A stretch of 64,000 nt of DNA from Gemmata massiliana (lineage in GTDB: Bacteria > Planctomycetota > Planctomycetia > Gemmatales > Gemmataceae), in assembly GCF_901538265.1 (NCBI RefSeq), contig NZ_LR593886.1, forward strand, positions 6,903,738-6,967,737. Direction: 5' to 3'. Below the pieces are notes generated by a model. The model did not search any database. It saw only the letters and a program-made list of their open reading frames with translations, and was not told the DNA's origin. Position numbers and translations under genes: made by a program. Positions 1 to 8,981 of this stretch are shown piece after piece. Each line of letters starts with the position of its first letter. Within the stretch, counting starts at the first letter, position 1.

Positions 1-1979
1 GACCACGAGTTGTAGGCACTGTCGTGATAAACGGATTCGTTGCTGGCCGCGACGTAGAGTTCCTTGAAGCAGATCTCGTCGCCGCCCGTTTCAACGACCC
101 AAGTCAGGTAGTCTCGTAACGTACACTCGTCCGAAACGCCCGCTTTTTGCAGCACGCACACCCACCGGAGCGTCAACCCGGGCCACTCCCCGCGGTGCGC
201 CTGCCACGCTTGCGCAACGCGCTCCGAGTGCGTTTCCAGGTGCATGATTTCGGCGTTGCGGTCGTGACTGTGGCGCGAAAGGGCGAGCACCGTTAGCCCG
301 CTCTCGTAGTAGTCGCGAAGGGTGCACAACCGGTCGGCCGGGTCCGCGTGCCCGAGCTTGTAGCCGTTGGTAATCATCACGATCTTGCGGAAGTGTTTCG
401 CGCCGACACGCATGATTTCCAGCAACTTGTGATGAGCAAGTAATGTCGGTTCGCCACCGCCGGTAATCACGAGGCGTTCCGCTCCCCGCGCGCGGCTCTC
501 CGCGCACGCGGCTTCCAGGCGCGGTAGCACGAGCAGGCCCTGGTCCTGCTCATCGGAAATCGAGGAGTGTGAGAAGCAAAAGTCGCACTTCGCCTGGCAC
601 GCACTGGCAATCGGCAGCACCGAGAGCGAGCGCGGATTCACGTCGCCCCAAGCGCGGAGGTTCCCGTTCAGTTCCAGCGACGCCGCGAGTGCGTCTTCGG
701 TACGGAGTTCGGTCAGCGTGTCGTCCAGAAGCCGCTCAACGCGGACGTAATTCTGCTCGATGTACTCGCCCAAACCGGTGCGTTCATTGGCGCGGAGTTT
801 GTGCCGCGCGACGCGCGTGTGGAGCACGATCGCGCGGTCGCGTGCGGGTATCTTTTGGAGCAAGCGCCCCACTTTGGCGAACCCAATGTCGAGTTGATCG
901 TTCGGGAGCAGGTAGAACTGATCGGGGTACGTGGATTCTGGGATGTTCGCCTTGCTGTAGGTGCGCGAATACTTGTCGTACCCGCGGGCGAAATTCGACA
1001 GCGCGGTGACGTGGTACCGGTCCACGATTTCCGTTTCCGCGCCCGCGTTGGTCTCGTGCAGGCACGAAACGATGGAGAGCGTGTTACTCGTCCCGTACAC
1101 GTCGCCCGGCACAGCCAGCACGCCGCGCTCCAGCAGTTCCGTTTGCGGCACGTTGACAACAGACAAGTACCCCGATTCGGGCGGCATCCAGTTCGCGTCG
1201 AACGCGCGAATGCTCGCGGCGAGCCGGCCCCATCGCGAGCGAAAAATCGATCGCTGCGTTCGCGGGAAGTGCCGGTACCGCGTGAGCAGCACTTTCGCTT
1301 GGTCCGATTCGCGTGTATCCGCGGAAGGAAGTGCGAAGCGCTCGGGAGCGATCACGAATCCGGACACGAGCGGCGCCAGATGACTCTTCGACAGGGAGTG
1401 ACAGACGATGACTTGGTTCGTGTCGATGAGCGGCTGAAGGCGTGCGGAGTTGGCGTAGTCGTAAACGCGATCGATCACCAGCAGCCGGTTCGCGTCCGCG
1501 CTGAGCCACCGGAGCAGTACCGATATCTCGTGCTCGGTTAGGTCGCGTCCGAGTGGCGTGTGCGGGGCCGTGAGGAGCACGGTGTTCGTGCGAAGTGTAC
1601 GTTCGATGTCAAATTTGGGGAGCGTTGGGTACGTCTCGATTCGTGCCCCGGCTTTCTGCGCGATCATCAGATAGACCGGGTACACGTCCGCGGGCACCGA
1701 AATCACGCGATCGTTCAGCGGGCCGGCGAAAAGCTTGAAAAGAGAGTCGCGCACGCCGACCGAGCGGAAGCTGTGCGTGAATCGCACGTTGAGGTATTTG
1801 CGCCAGGCGTGTTCGAGGGTGATTTCCGGCGGAGATGTGAAATCGAAGCCGCGTGCGATGGCTTTGACGGGGCTCAAACAGTCCAGTCGTAGTAACCCCG
1901 GTTGCCGCGCAAGCGCCTCGGCAGCAAACGCCTTGAACGCCACGAACGCGGGGCTGACTTCGCGTGTGAGTTCGGACAC
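1..1979 (-). CDS. Fusion of PLP-dependent aminotransferase and radical SAM enzyme (C-terminus beyond window)
   Basis: One open frame runs from a GTG at 1979 off the left edge, giving at least 659 residues. The first ~400 residues read as a fold-type I aminotransferase. The motif HSLSKSHLAPLVSGF carries the probable PLP lysine and LLVIDRVYDYAN the PLP-ring aspartate region. From about residue 455 it becomes a radical SAM domain, with CQAKCDFC as the CxxxCxxC iron-sulfur motif and TGGGEPT as the SAM-binding GGE motif. Phase was checked at 1979, 1199, 1019 and 599 and is constant, so both halves share one polypeptide. The frame stays open upstream of 1979, so the start could lie further out. Such fusions suggest an amino-acid-derived specialised product; the substrate is unknown. 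Confidence 0.8.
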   Translation of the reverse strand, partial: MSELTREVSPAFVAFKAFAAEALARQPGLLRLDCLSPVKAIARGFDFTSPPEITLEHAWRKYLNVRFTHSFRSVGVRDSLFKLFAGPLNDRVISVPADVYPVYLMIAQKAGARIETYPTLPKFDIERTLRTNTVLLTAPHTPLGRDLTEHEISVLLRWLSADANRLLVIDRVYDYANSARLQPLIDTNQVIVCHSLSKSHLAPLVSGFVIAPERFALPSADTRESDQAKVLLTRYRHFPRTQRSIFRSRWGRLAASIRAFDANWMPPESGYLSVVNVPQTELLERGVLAVPGDVYGTSNTLSIVSCLHETNAGAETEIVDRYHVTALSNFARGYDKYSRTYSKANIPESTYPDQFYLLPNDQLDIGFAKVGRLLQKIPARDRAIVLHTRVARHKLRANERTGLGEYIEQNYVRVERLLDDTLTELRTEDALAASLELNGNLRAWGDVNPRSLSVLPIASACQAKCDFCFSHSSISDEQDQGLLVLPRLEAACAESRARGAERLVITGGGEPTLLAHHKLLEIMRVGAKHFRKIVMITNGYKLGHADPADRLCTLRDYYESGLTVLALSRHSHDRNAEIMHLETHSERVAQAWQAHRGEWPGLTLRWVCVLQKAGVSDECTLRDYLTWVVETGGDEICFKELYVAASNESVYHDSAYNSW

Positions 1980-2210
1980 GGCTGACTCTTTCTGAAATGG
2001 GCTCGAACACGTTCCGCACGAAATGACACGCCGACCCACTCGCGGGTTCGTGCCCACTGATAAGACGTGGCCGGCGCGGTCGGGTTTCACGCACTCCCCG
2101 GCACCAGCGCCGGAGCGAGACAATGGCTCTGGCCCGCGGTTCCGCTTCAGGGTACCGTGGCAACACTCTCAAGCCCCACGCGGCTGCTCTCTCCCCGCCT
2201 CGGTGCCCTC

Positions 2211-3938
2211 ATGCTGCGACACGCCACCGCCCTCGTCACGCTACTCGCGCTCGCGACCTCAGCGCTGACCCGAGAGCCGATCCCGGACCGGCTCGTCGTG
2301 CTGACGTTCGACGACGCGAGCAAGTCGCACTACACCGTCGCCCGACCGCTCCTGATGAAGCACAAGTTCGGCGCGACGTTCTTCGTGACCGAAGGGTGGG
2401 ACTTCGCTACGAATCAAAAGGACTACATGACCTGGGGCGAGATCGCGCAGTTGCACAAGGACGGCTTCGAGATCGGTAACCACACGATCGACCACAAGAG
2501 CGTGACCGATAAGACTATTCGCGACCTGCCGGCCCAAATTAAAGCCATTAACGCCCGGTGCAAGGAGCACGGCATCCCGCAGCCGGTCAGTTTCGCGTAC
2601 CCGGGCAACGCGATCACGAAGGACGCGCTCCCGGTCCTGAAAGACCTCGGGATCAGGTTCGCGCGCCGCGGGGGCGCGCCCGAGTACCCGTACAAGGACG
2701 GGCGCGGGTTCGCCTACGAACCGGGCCTCGACCACCCGCTGCTCGTCCCCACTGCCGGCGACGCCCGCCCGAACTGGACCCTCGACGACCTCAAACTCGC
2801 CGTGGCGCAGGCCAAACATGGCAAAATCGCGGTGCTGCAATTTCACGGCGTCCCGGACACGGCCCACGACTGGGTGACCACGAAGAAGGAGCAGTTCGAG
2901 GCGTTCGTGAAGTATCTCGCGGACGAGAAATTCACCGTCATCGCGATGCGCGATCTGGCGAAGTTCGTTGACCCCGAAGTCGCGCCGGCGGACCCGTTCG
3001 GGGTGATCGAGGACCGCAAGAAACTCGTCGAAGCGAAGCGCGACGGGAGCGCCGGCCGCCCGACCAAGAGCGACAGCGAGCTGCGGTACTGGCTGGACAA
3101 CGCGCTGGTTCAGCACCGCTTCACCACCACCGAAACCGGAGCCGCACTGGACCTCACCGCCGATGAAGTGACTGCGGCGGCCAAGCGCCTCGGCATCGAC
3201 CCGGCCAAGCGCCCCGAGCAGAAGCCCGGCGACGCACTCGTTGTGCTGCCCTACCCCGGCGGGCGCCACCCGCGCATCGGCTTTCGCGACGGCGCGATTC
3301 GTCCCCAGCGCGAAACAAAGGTGAGCGCGTTCGCACCGTGGAACGACGGCGGCTACGCGGTCGCGGACGCGCCCGAAGCGGTGTGGTTCGAGCCGACACC
3401 CAAGAAGCCCGAACTGCTCTACCTCGCGCACACGCACGTACCGACCACATGGGACCGACAGAAGATCGCGCTCGATCCCCTGGAGTGGACCCGCGGCAAA
3501 GACGGGTCACTCGCGCTCGAGCGCACGCTGCCGAACAAAGTCACGCTCATGTCGAAGGTAGTGCCCGGCAAAGACGGGGTGCGAATGGAGTTCCGCGTTA
3601 CAAACGGCACCGACCAAGCGCTCACCGGGTTGCGGGTACAAATGTGCGTGATGCTCGCGGGGCTGACCGGGTTCGACAAGCAAACGAACGACAATAAGGT
3701 GTTCGCGGCCCCGTTCGCCGCGTGCAAGGACGCCACAGGCAAGCGCTGGGTGATTACCGGTTGGGAGCAGTGCGGGCGCGCGTGGGGCAACCCGCCGTGC
3801 CCGTGCCTGCACGCCGACCCGGTGGTGGAGGACTGCCCGCCGGGGCAGACGAAAGCCGTCCGCGGGTGGCTGTCCTTCTATGAGGGCGCGGACATCGACT
3901 CCGAGTTGAAGCGTTTGAAGGCTGTCGCGTTCCCGTGA
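2211..3938 (+). CDS. Secreted polysaccharide deacetylase (NodB homology) with C-terminal extension
   Basis: 575 residues from ATG 2211, chosen because it begins a signal peptide (MLRHATALVTLLALATSALT). The NodB-type carbohydrate esterase core follows. LTFDD at ~31-35 supplies the catalytic aspartates and EIGNHTIDH the two metal-binding histidines; SFAYPGN is the usual third motif. This family removes acyl groups from N-acetylated sugars with a divalent metal. The roughly 300 residues after the core (from about VIEDRKKLVEAKRDG) are not recognised and contain several cysteines near the end, so they may bind sugar or metal. Export to the periplasm is inferred from the signal peptide. The frame stays open upstream of 2211, but that stretch looks non-coding. 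Confidence 0.85.
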   Translation: MLRHATALVTLLALATSALTREPIPDRLVVLTFDDASKSHYTVARPLLMKHKFGATFFVTEGWDFATNQKDYMTWGEIAQLHKDGFEIGNHTIDHKSVTDKTIRDLPAQIKAINARCKEHGIPQPVSFAYPGNAITKDALPVLKDLGIRFARRGGAPEYPYKDGRGFAYEPGLDHPLLVPTAGDARPNWTLDDLKLAVAQAKHGKIAVLQFHGVPDTAHDWVTTKKEQFEAFVKYLADEKFTVIAMRDLAKFVDPEVAPADPFGVIEDRKKLVEAKRDGSAGRPTKSDSELRYWLDNALVQHRFTTTETGAALDLTADEVTAAAKRLGIDPAKRPEQKPGDALVVLPYPGGRHPRIGFRDGAIRPQRETKVSAFAPWNDGGYAVADAPEAVWFEPTPKKPELLYLAHTHVPTTWDRQKIALDPLEWTRGKDGSLALERTLPNKVTLMSKVVPGKDGVRMEFRVTNGTDQALTGLRVQMCVMLAGLTGFDKQTNDNKVFAAPFAACKDATGKRWVITGWEQCGRAWGNPPCPCLHADPVVEDCPPGQTKAVRGWLSFYEGADIDSELKRLKAVAFP

Positions 3939-3960
3939 TACGATCTCGTTTTGGTTGCAT

Positions 3961-4034
3961 TCTGTAGCCGGCCTCACAGAGGCCGGGAGCCCCTAAGTTT
4001 GTGGCTCACCGGCCTCTGTGAGGCCGGCTACAGA
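3961..4034. repeat. Perfect 26-bp inverted repeat
   Basis: Arms 3961-3986 and 4009-4034 are perfect reverse complements built on GCCGGCCTCACAGAGGCCGG, with a 22-bp loop. It lies between two convergent genes, so it may act as a bidirectional terminator or be a mobile REP-like hairpin. No T-run follows either arm. Confidence 0.7.
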
Positions 4035-4068
4035 ACACAAAGCAATCCGCACAATTTGGTGTGAGCGG

Positions 4069-5037
4069 TCACGAAGCCGTTGTCGCCCGCCGTTGCTCGT
4101 ACCGAGCAAGCAGTTCTATAGCCAACCGCGAGATGTGTGCCCTGCCCTTCGCGGGTCCGTCTTCGAGTTTCTCCAGCAGAGCCGCTGGAATTGCACGCAC
4201 TCCCGCAAACGCCCCGACCAGTGAGCCGGCCATCGCCGCAACGGTGTCCGTGTCGTCACCCAGGCCGATTGCCCGAGCGATTGCCATCTCGAAGTCACCC
4301 GGAGTGGCCGCAAAGCACGCGATCGCCGTGACGACCGAGCGGTGTGCGTGCAGCGTGCTCCCCAACCCCGATAGCGAATCGCCCGGCTTCAATTTGGCGG
4401 CCGTCGCAATGTGCCAGCGGAACTCTTCGGTTGTCGCACGGGCAAGCAGTTCGCGGTAGAACTGCTTGCGATTGAAGGTGGTCGTGTGCAGCGCCAGTGC
4501 GGTCGCGTGGGCGAGCGCCTGTGCGCCCTCGATGCCGAGCGGGTGCGTGTGCGTCGGTAGCGCGGAGAGTCGCGCCTGCTCCCACAACTCGTCCACGGTG
4601 TCTGCGAACACCAATCCGACGGGAGCGACGCGCATCGCGGCCCCGTTGCCGAACGAGCCACCGGGAAAGATGTTCGCCGCGAGCGGGCGGTAGTCTTCGC
4701 CGCGTGCCATTGCTTCGATGACGCGCCGCGCGCCCTGACCGTACCCGCGTTCCGGGTGATAGTTCTCCGCGAACGCCCGACACAGTCGCGTTTCGTCAAT
4801 GCGACCACACTCGGCGAGCGTCTCCGCCACGCCGATCATCATTTCGGTGTCGTCAGTGTAATGGAGCGTGTCGCCGGACGGGTTCGTGACGAGCTTATCG
4901 GGCGTGCCGAACTGGAAGAAGATGTCCGCGTGCGTCAGCCCTTCGTAGGGCGCGCCGACCGCGTCCCCGACGGCCAATCCGAGCAAGCACCCGGCGAAGC
5001 GGTCGGCGCCGGGAGCGTGGCTCTCCCAGATTTTCAT
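4069..5037 (-). CDS. ADP-ribosylglycohydrolase family protein
   Basis: 322 residues from ATG at 5037. The N-terminus GCLLGLAVGDAVGAPYEGL and the motif YTDDTEM (residues ~60-66) are hallmarks of the ADP-ribosyl-glycohydrolase (DraG/ARH) fold. A second acidic motif, GLGDDTDTVAAMAGSLVGAF, completes the binuclear magnesium site near the C-terminus. The family hydrolyses ADP-ribose from modified proteins or small molecules; the target cannot be read from sequence. It is full length and convergent with the deacetylase. A large inverted repeat separates it from rpsT upstream, so it is probably transcribed separately. Confidence 0.88.
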   Translation of the reverse strand: MKIWESHAPGADRFAGCLLGLAVGDAVGAPYEGLTHADIFFQFGTPDKLVTNPSGDTLHYTDDTEMMIGVAETLAECGRIDETRLCRAFAENYHPERGYGQGARRVIEAMARGEDYRPLAANIFPGGSFGNGAAMRVAPVGLVFADTVDELWEQARLSALPTHTHPLGIEGAQALAHATALALHTTTFNRKQFYRELLARATTEEFRWHIATAAKLKPGDSLSGLGSTLHAHRSVVTAIACFAATPGDFEMAIARAIGLGDDTDTVAAMAGSLVGAFAGVRAIPAALLEKLEDGPAKGRAHISRLAIELLARYEQRRATTAS

Positions 5038-5056
5038 GACGGCGCACCAAAAAAAC

Positions 5057-5138
5057 GAACGACCGGCGCGAGCCGGTTGGTGAGGGCGTTACGCATCTGC
5101 GCGAGCCGTTCTCACCAGCCGGCTCGCGCCGGTCGTTC
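5057..5138. repeat. Inverted repeat, member of a dispersed hairpin family
   Basis: Arms 5057-5084 and 5111-5138 are reverse complements with one mismatch. The shared core is GACCGGCGCGAGCCGG. Related sequences occur at 9856-9885 and 29241-29345. It sits between the rpsT stop and the ADP-ribosylglycohydrolase start and could end transcription of the ribosomal operon. Confidence 0.75.
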
Positions 5139-5161
5139 ACCAAACAGTGGGTCGCTCGCGC

Positions 5162-5449
5162 TTACTTCGCGGCCGGAGCGGTCTTGGTCGCGGCGGCGCG
5201 GAGGCGCTTCACGAGGCGCGACTTGAGCCGGGCGGCCTTGTTCTTGTGGATGTACCCCTTGGTCGCGGCGCGGTCGAGCATCGCCTGCGTCGACTTGACC
5301 TCGGTCGCCGACTTGGTCGCGTCGGTGCCGATGATCGCGGCGGCGACTTCCTTGCGCTGGCCCTTGAGCTTCTTGGCCGCAGCCCGGTTCTGGCGGCGGC
5401 GCTTTTCGGATTTGCGGAGGCGCTTCCACGCGCTAGCTGTGTGAGGCAT
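5162..5449 (-). CDS. rpsT: 30S ribosomal protein S20
   Basis: 95 residues from ATG 5449. MPHTASAWKRLRKSEKRRRQ is a typical S20 start: a basic helical bundle that binds 16S rRNA early in 30S assembly. The central TKGYIHKNKAARLKSRL is also diagnostic. It lies downstream of tsf on the same strand, 86 bp away, so it is probably the last gene of an rpsB-tsf-rpsT transcript. Length is normal for the family. Confidence 0.96.
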   Translation of the reverse strand: MPHTASAWKRLRKSEKRRRQNRAAAKKLKGQRKEVAAAIIGTDATKSATEVKSTQAMLDRAATKGYIHKNKAARLKSRLVKRLRAAATKTAPAAK

Positions 5450-5535
5450 GTCTCGTGTTACTCGCTAATCGGGTGATATTGGATCACCCGTTCGCGCGCC
5501 CGTCGGTGTAACGGGTGCCCGAACGGGTACGTGAT

Positions 5536-6393
5536 TTACAAGGCCACCGCGCCGACCTTGAAGCGAACGAACCGCACCGGTTCCAGGCCGGCCTTCTTCA
5601 GTGCGGCGCCGACGCTCGTGTTCGGGTACTTGCCCGCGTTCGCCATCGGCTGTTCGCTCAGCACGATTTCGGACAGACGGGTGCGGAGCTTGCCCTCGGC
5701 GATCTTCTCCAAGATGTTCGCGGGCTTGCCGTTGTTCTTCGGGTCGGCGTCCATGTCCGCCTTGACGAGGCCCTTTTCCTTTTCGACCACGTCGGACGGG
5801 ACGTCCGTAGTGATCGCATACGGCGGGTTGAGGGCCGCGATGTGGGCCGCCACGTCGCGGAGCAGTTCGTCGTTCGCCGCGCCGCCCTTGCACTCGATCA
5901 GCACGCCGACGGTGCCGTCGTGGTGAACGTAGGCGCCATAAACGCCACCCTCGAGCCGTTGGAAGCGGTGCAGCACCATCTTCTCGCGGATCACGCCGAC
6001 GACGTCGTTAATGCGGTCCTGGACGGTGCCGGTTCCGCCGAGCGGTTCGACGAGCAGCGCGGGCGCGTCCGCGGCTTTGCTGGCCGCGGCGGCCTTCGCG
6101 AGGTCGTTGGCCAGCGCGATGAACTGGTCGCTCTTAGCCGAGGGCGCGCTCTCGCACCGCATTTCGACGATCGCGGCCACCTTCGCGGCGTTGTCAACGA
6201 ACGCGCCGACCCGCCCCTCAGCGGTTTCGTTCCCCTCGCGCTTCGCGGTCACGCCCTTGCTGCGCTCACGCAGCCAGTCGATGGCTTTCTCCATCTCCCC
6301 GCCGTTTTCGTCCAGCGCCTGCTTGCACAGACCCATCGGCTGGTCGGTCCGGTCACGGAGCTGCTTAACCATCAGCGGCGTTACGGCTGGCAT
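5536..6393 (-). CDS. tsf: Translation elongation factor Ts
   Basis: 285 residues. ATG 6393 is preferred (MPAVTPLMVKQLRDRTDQPM) because GGGAGAG sits just before it and the N-terminal UBA-like domain begins there. The conserved TDQPMGLCKQAL matches the family signature for contact with EF-Tu. EF-Ts exchanges GDP for GTP on EF-Tu during elongation. The gene follows rpsB by 135 bp and precedes rpsT, the usual bacterial rpsB-tsf pairing. The frame stays open for 17 codons upstream, but nothing in that stretch looks like the family. Confidence 0.97.
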   Translation of the reverse strand: MPAVTPLMVKQLRDRTDQPMGLCKQALDENGGEMEKAIDWLRERSKGVTAKREGNETAEGRVGAFVDNAAKVAAIVEMRCESAPSAKSDQFIALANDLAKAAAASKAADAPALLVEPLGGTGTVQDRINDVVGVIREKMVLHRFQRLEGGVYGAYVHHDGTVGVLIECKGGAANDELLRDVAAHIAALNPPYAITTDVPSDVVEKEKGLVKADMDADPKNNGKPANILEKIAEGKLRTRLSEIVLSEQPMANAGKYPNTSVGAALKKAGLEPVRFVRFKVGAVAL

Positions 6394-6528
6394 AACTCTC
6401 TCCCAAAGTTCCGAGTTGCAGGTTCTCAGTACCAAGTTATCCACGCGACCCGCGACCGTCCCGCCCTCTGAGCAAACAGGGGGCAGCGGAATTCGGGTAG
6501 CGTGGAGGGAACTAAGAACTCAATGTGT

Positions 6529-7419
6529 TTAGACGGCGCCGGCGGGAGCGGGGTTCGACTCCGGGGCGGGCGGGGCCGGCGGCGCGGGCGGCTTCGGCTG
6601 CTGCACGCGGGTCTTCTGGATGCCCTGTTGTTCCGGCGGCAGCGCGGCGCGCCCTTCGAGGCAGGCGTCGGCGAGCTTCGCCAGGATCACCTCAATGGAG
6701 CGGATGCTGTCGTCGTTGCCGGGGATGGGCAGGTCGACCGGGTCCGGGTCGCTGTCGGTGTCGATAAGCGCGATGGTGGTGACCCCCATCCGCTTGGCTT
6801 CCTTCACCGCGATGTGTTCCTTGTTCGGGCCGACGATGACAAGCGCGTCCGGCGGCTTGATCATGTCGCGGATGCCCATCAAGTTGCGGCGGATCTTGAG
6901 CAGTTCGCGGCTCAAGGTCGAGATCATCTTCTTGGAGTGCGTGAGGATGTCCGCGGTGTCGGGCGCGAGGGCCGGGTCGAGCTTGCCCGCGTCGGTCATC
7001 AGCGAGGCGATGTGCGCGTTGAGGTCCACGCGGTTCGGGTTCTCCCCTTGGGGGAGCCACATGGCTTCGAGCTCTTGAAGGCGCTTCAGGCGGTTGCGGA
7101 TCGTGCGGTAATTCGTGAGGGTGCCACCGAGCCAGCGCTCGCTGACGAAGGGCATCCCGCACCGGGTCGCTTCCTTCTCGACGATTTCCTTGGCCTGGCG
7201 CTTCGTGCCAACGAACATCACCAGCCCACCGCGGGCCACCACCTGGTTCAGGTAGCGGTACGCACGCAGGAGGCCGCGGACGGTCTCGCGCAGGTCAATA
7301 ATGTGAATCAGGTTCCGCTTGCCGTAGATGTACGGCCGCATCTTCGGGTTCCACCGGCTGGCCCGGTGCCCGTAATGGACGCCCGCTTCCAGAAGCACTT
7401 TCACGTCTACGAGAGCCAC
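6529..7419 (-). CDS. rpsB: 30S ribosomal protein S2
   Basis: 296 residues. GTG 7419 is chosen because GAAGGAG lies 6 bases upstream and the product starts [19 protein letters not shown]. The motifs [32 protein letters not shown] and later [17 protein letters not shown] are unmistakable S2 (read here in two separate parts: HYGHR near residue 17 and WLGGTLTN near residue 110). The C-terminal ~40 residues are a proline/alanine-rich tail ([15 protein letters not shown]), longer than in most bacteria. First gene of the rpsB-tsf-rpsT unit. Confidence 0.97.
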   Translation of the reverse strand: MALVDVKVLLEAGVHYGHRASRWNPKMRPYIYGKRNLIHIIDLRETVRGLLRAYRYLNQVVARGGLVMFVGTKRQAKEIVEKEATRCGMPFVSERWLGGTLTNYRTIRNRLKRLQELEAMWLPQGENPNRVDLNAHIASLMTDAGKLDPALAPDTADILTHSKKMISTLSRELLKIRRNLMGIRDMIKPPDALVIVGPNKEHIAVKEAKRMGVTTIALIDTDSDPDPVDLPIPGNDDSIRSIEVILAKLADACLEGRAALPPEQQGIQKTRVQQPKPPAPPAPPAPESNPAPAGAV

Positions 7420-7577
7420 GAGAACTCCTTCGAGGACACCGCACAGATCACGCACATGTTTGGCATGACGAGGCACATCCCCCAACTGAGAAAAGATTCG
7501 CCCCCAACACGATTTCTGGGGCGGTTAATAGGTTCCAATATGCCCGAAATCCCGGGCGCGGGAACCCAGAAGGTAGT

Positions 7578-7606
7578 AATATAATCCTCGGCGAAATATC
7601 GGCCAA
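7578..7606 (-). promoter_or_regulatory. Candidate promoter of rpsB operon
   Basis: On the minus strand TTGGCC (7606-7601) and TATATT (7583-7578) are 17 bp apart, about 160 bp before the rpsB start. The -10 box is good and the -35 box moderate. The long leader could hold S2 autoregulation, which the sequence does not prove. Confidence 0.45.
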
Positions 7607-7632
7607 CCCAGTTCTCGGCTTTCTTCGTACCG

Positions 7633-8388
7633 ATGTTAGCGCAACGCGCTCGACCGAGGCTGATTCCCGTTCTGGACGTGATGAACGGGCACGTCGTCCG
7701 CGCACGCGGCGGAATACGCGAGAACTATCGCCCGATCGCGTGCCCCTTCTCTGGGAGCCGTGAACCCACGGACGTCGCCCGCGCCGTTCAGAAGCTCGCA
7801 AACGCCAACGAGTTGTACATCGCGGACCTCGACGCGATCACGGAAAAGCGAGCCGTTTCTCGCGCCACGCAGAACATCCTAAACCAGTGTACCGTAACGA
7901 CTTGGCTAGACGCCGGGATCGGGCGCACGGACGTTCTCGATTTCCCCGAGGTTGCCCACCTTCGGCCCGTGGTCGGGTTTGAAACCTGCCACACGCCCGA
8001 GGTTCTTCTGGAAACACTCATCGAACCCCTGCGCCGACCAGTCGCATTCTCTCTCGACCTCAAGGGCGGGAGATTGTTAGGCAACTGGCGCGCCTGGAAG
8101 CTGAAAAACGATCGAGATGTAATGCCCCTAGCCCGGCGCGTGATCGAGATGGGTGTTCACGCGATCATCGTGCTCGATCTCGCCCGCGTGGGCACGGGCA
8201 CGGGCACGGGCACGGAACCCCTGCTCCGCGCGATTCGCAACGAGTTCCCCGATATCGATTTGATCGCGGGCGGGGGCGTTCGCACCTGGGCTGATGTGGA
8301 TGCGCTAGGCGAAGCCGGCGCGACCGGGGTGCTGGTCGCGTCCGCGTTGTACGACGGGACGCTCACGTCCCCGCGGCCAACTTCGTGA
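7633..8388 (+). CDS. HisA/HisF-like TIM-barrel protein
   Basis: 251 residues from ATG 7633. RLIPVLDVMNGHVVRARGG at the N-terminus and LIAGGGVRTWADVDALGEAG near the C-terminus match the two phosphate-binding halves of the HisA/HisF barrel. It is too diverged, and lacks his neighbours, for a confident call as histidine-pathway HisA. HisA-like paralogues are known in methanogens and in planctomycetes/methylotrophs with tetrahydromethanopterin C1 genes, so a cofactor role is possible (inference). Codons at 8190-8213 are four tandem GGGCAC units, encoding alternating Gly-Thr. The 3' end overlaps the convergent GNAT gene by 26 bp. Confidence 0.75.
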   Translation: MLAQRARPRLIPVLDVMNGHVVRARGGIRENYRPIACPFSGSREPTDVARAVQKLANANELYIADLDAITEKRAVSRATQNILNQCTVTTWLDAGIGRTDVLDFPEVAHLRPVVGFETCHTPEVLLETLIEPLRRPVAFSLDLKGGRLLGNWRAWKLKNDRDVMPLARRVIEMGVHAIIVLDLARVGTGTGTGTEPLLRAIRNEFPDIDLIAGGGVRTWADVDALGEAGATGVLVASALYDGTLTSPRPTS

Positions 8389-8836
8389 GGGCGTCGTCCG
8401 TGAGCCGGTACACGGTCCACTCGTCCATCGGCTTCGCGCCGAGCGACTTGTAGAACTGGATCGACGGTTCGTTCCAATTCAGCACGGACCACTCGACGCG
8501 GGCACAATCGCGTTCTACCGCGAGCTTCGCCAGCGCACGCAGAAGCGCCTTGCCGTGCCCCTTTCCGCGCGCTTCCGGAATGACGAATAAGTCTTCCAGG
8601 TAGATGCCGGGCTTCGCGCGGAACGTTGAGTAGTTGTGGAAGAACAGCGCGAACCCGACCACCGCCCCTGCATCTTCAACGAGTAACACTTCCGCGAACT
8701 TCGTGGTGCCGAACAAGTGGCGGTGCAGGTCGGCTTCCCGAAGCACAACCGCATGCGCGAGTTTCTCGTATTCCGCCAATGCGCGGATGAGGTTCGCAAT
8801 AACGGGCACGTCACCGGTAGTCGCGGAACGGATCAT
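8363..8836 (-). CDS. GNAT family N-acetyltransferase (spermidine acetyltransferase-like)
   Basis: 157 residues from ATG 8836 (MIRSATTGDVPVIANLIRAL). YLEDLFVIPEARGKGHGKAL contains the acetyl-CoA pyrophosphate-binding R/QxxGxG/A loop. The C-terminal WNEPSIQFYKSLGA is typical of the GNAT fold. The pattern resembles the diamine/spermidine N1-acetyltransferase branch, but the acceptor is unproven. The start was set at MIRSATTG because the preceding in-frame sequence is low-complexity and unlike the family. It converges on the HisA-like gene with a short 3' overlap. Confidence 0.85.
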   Translation of the reverse strand: MIRSATTGDVPVIANLIRALAEYEKLAHAVVLREADLHRHLFGTTKFAEVLLVEDAGAVVGFALFFHNYSTFRAKPGIYLEDLFVIPEARGKGHGKALLRALAKLAVERDCARVEWSVLNWNEPSIQFYKSLGAKPMDEWTVYRLTDDALTKLAAGT

Positions 8837-8981
8837 GGGTTTCCTATTCTCTGGAATCGCAGTATCGACCCTTAGATAGTGGTCCGACATCGTATCCAAC
8901 ACCCGGGAGCAGTTACATCCGGCGCGATTCGCTTCTGATGAAGCGGCACACCGAAGCGCGCTCACAGCGCCGCTCGCGCTC

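Noticed and set aside
2259-3437. 392-codon minus-strand open frame opposite the deacetylase
   Set aside because: No recognised motif, and the plus strand carries TFDD and other NodB motifs.
7633-8388. Calling this gene hisA of histidine biosynthesis
   Set aside because: Barrel motifs fit, but sequence divergence and the lack of his neighbours leave the reaction open.
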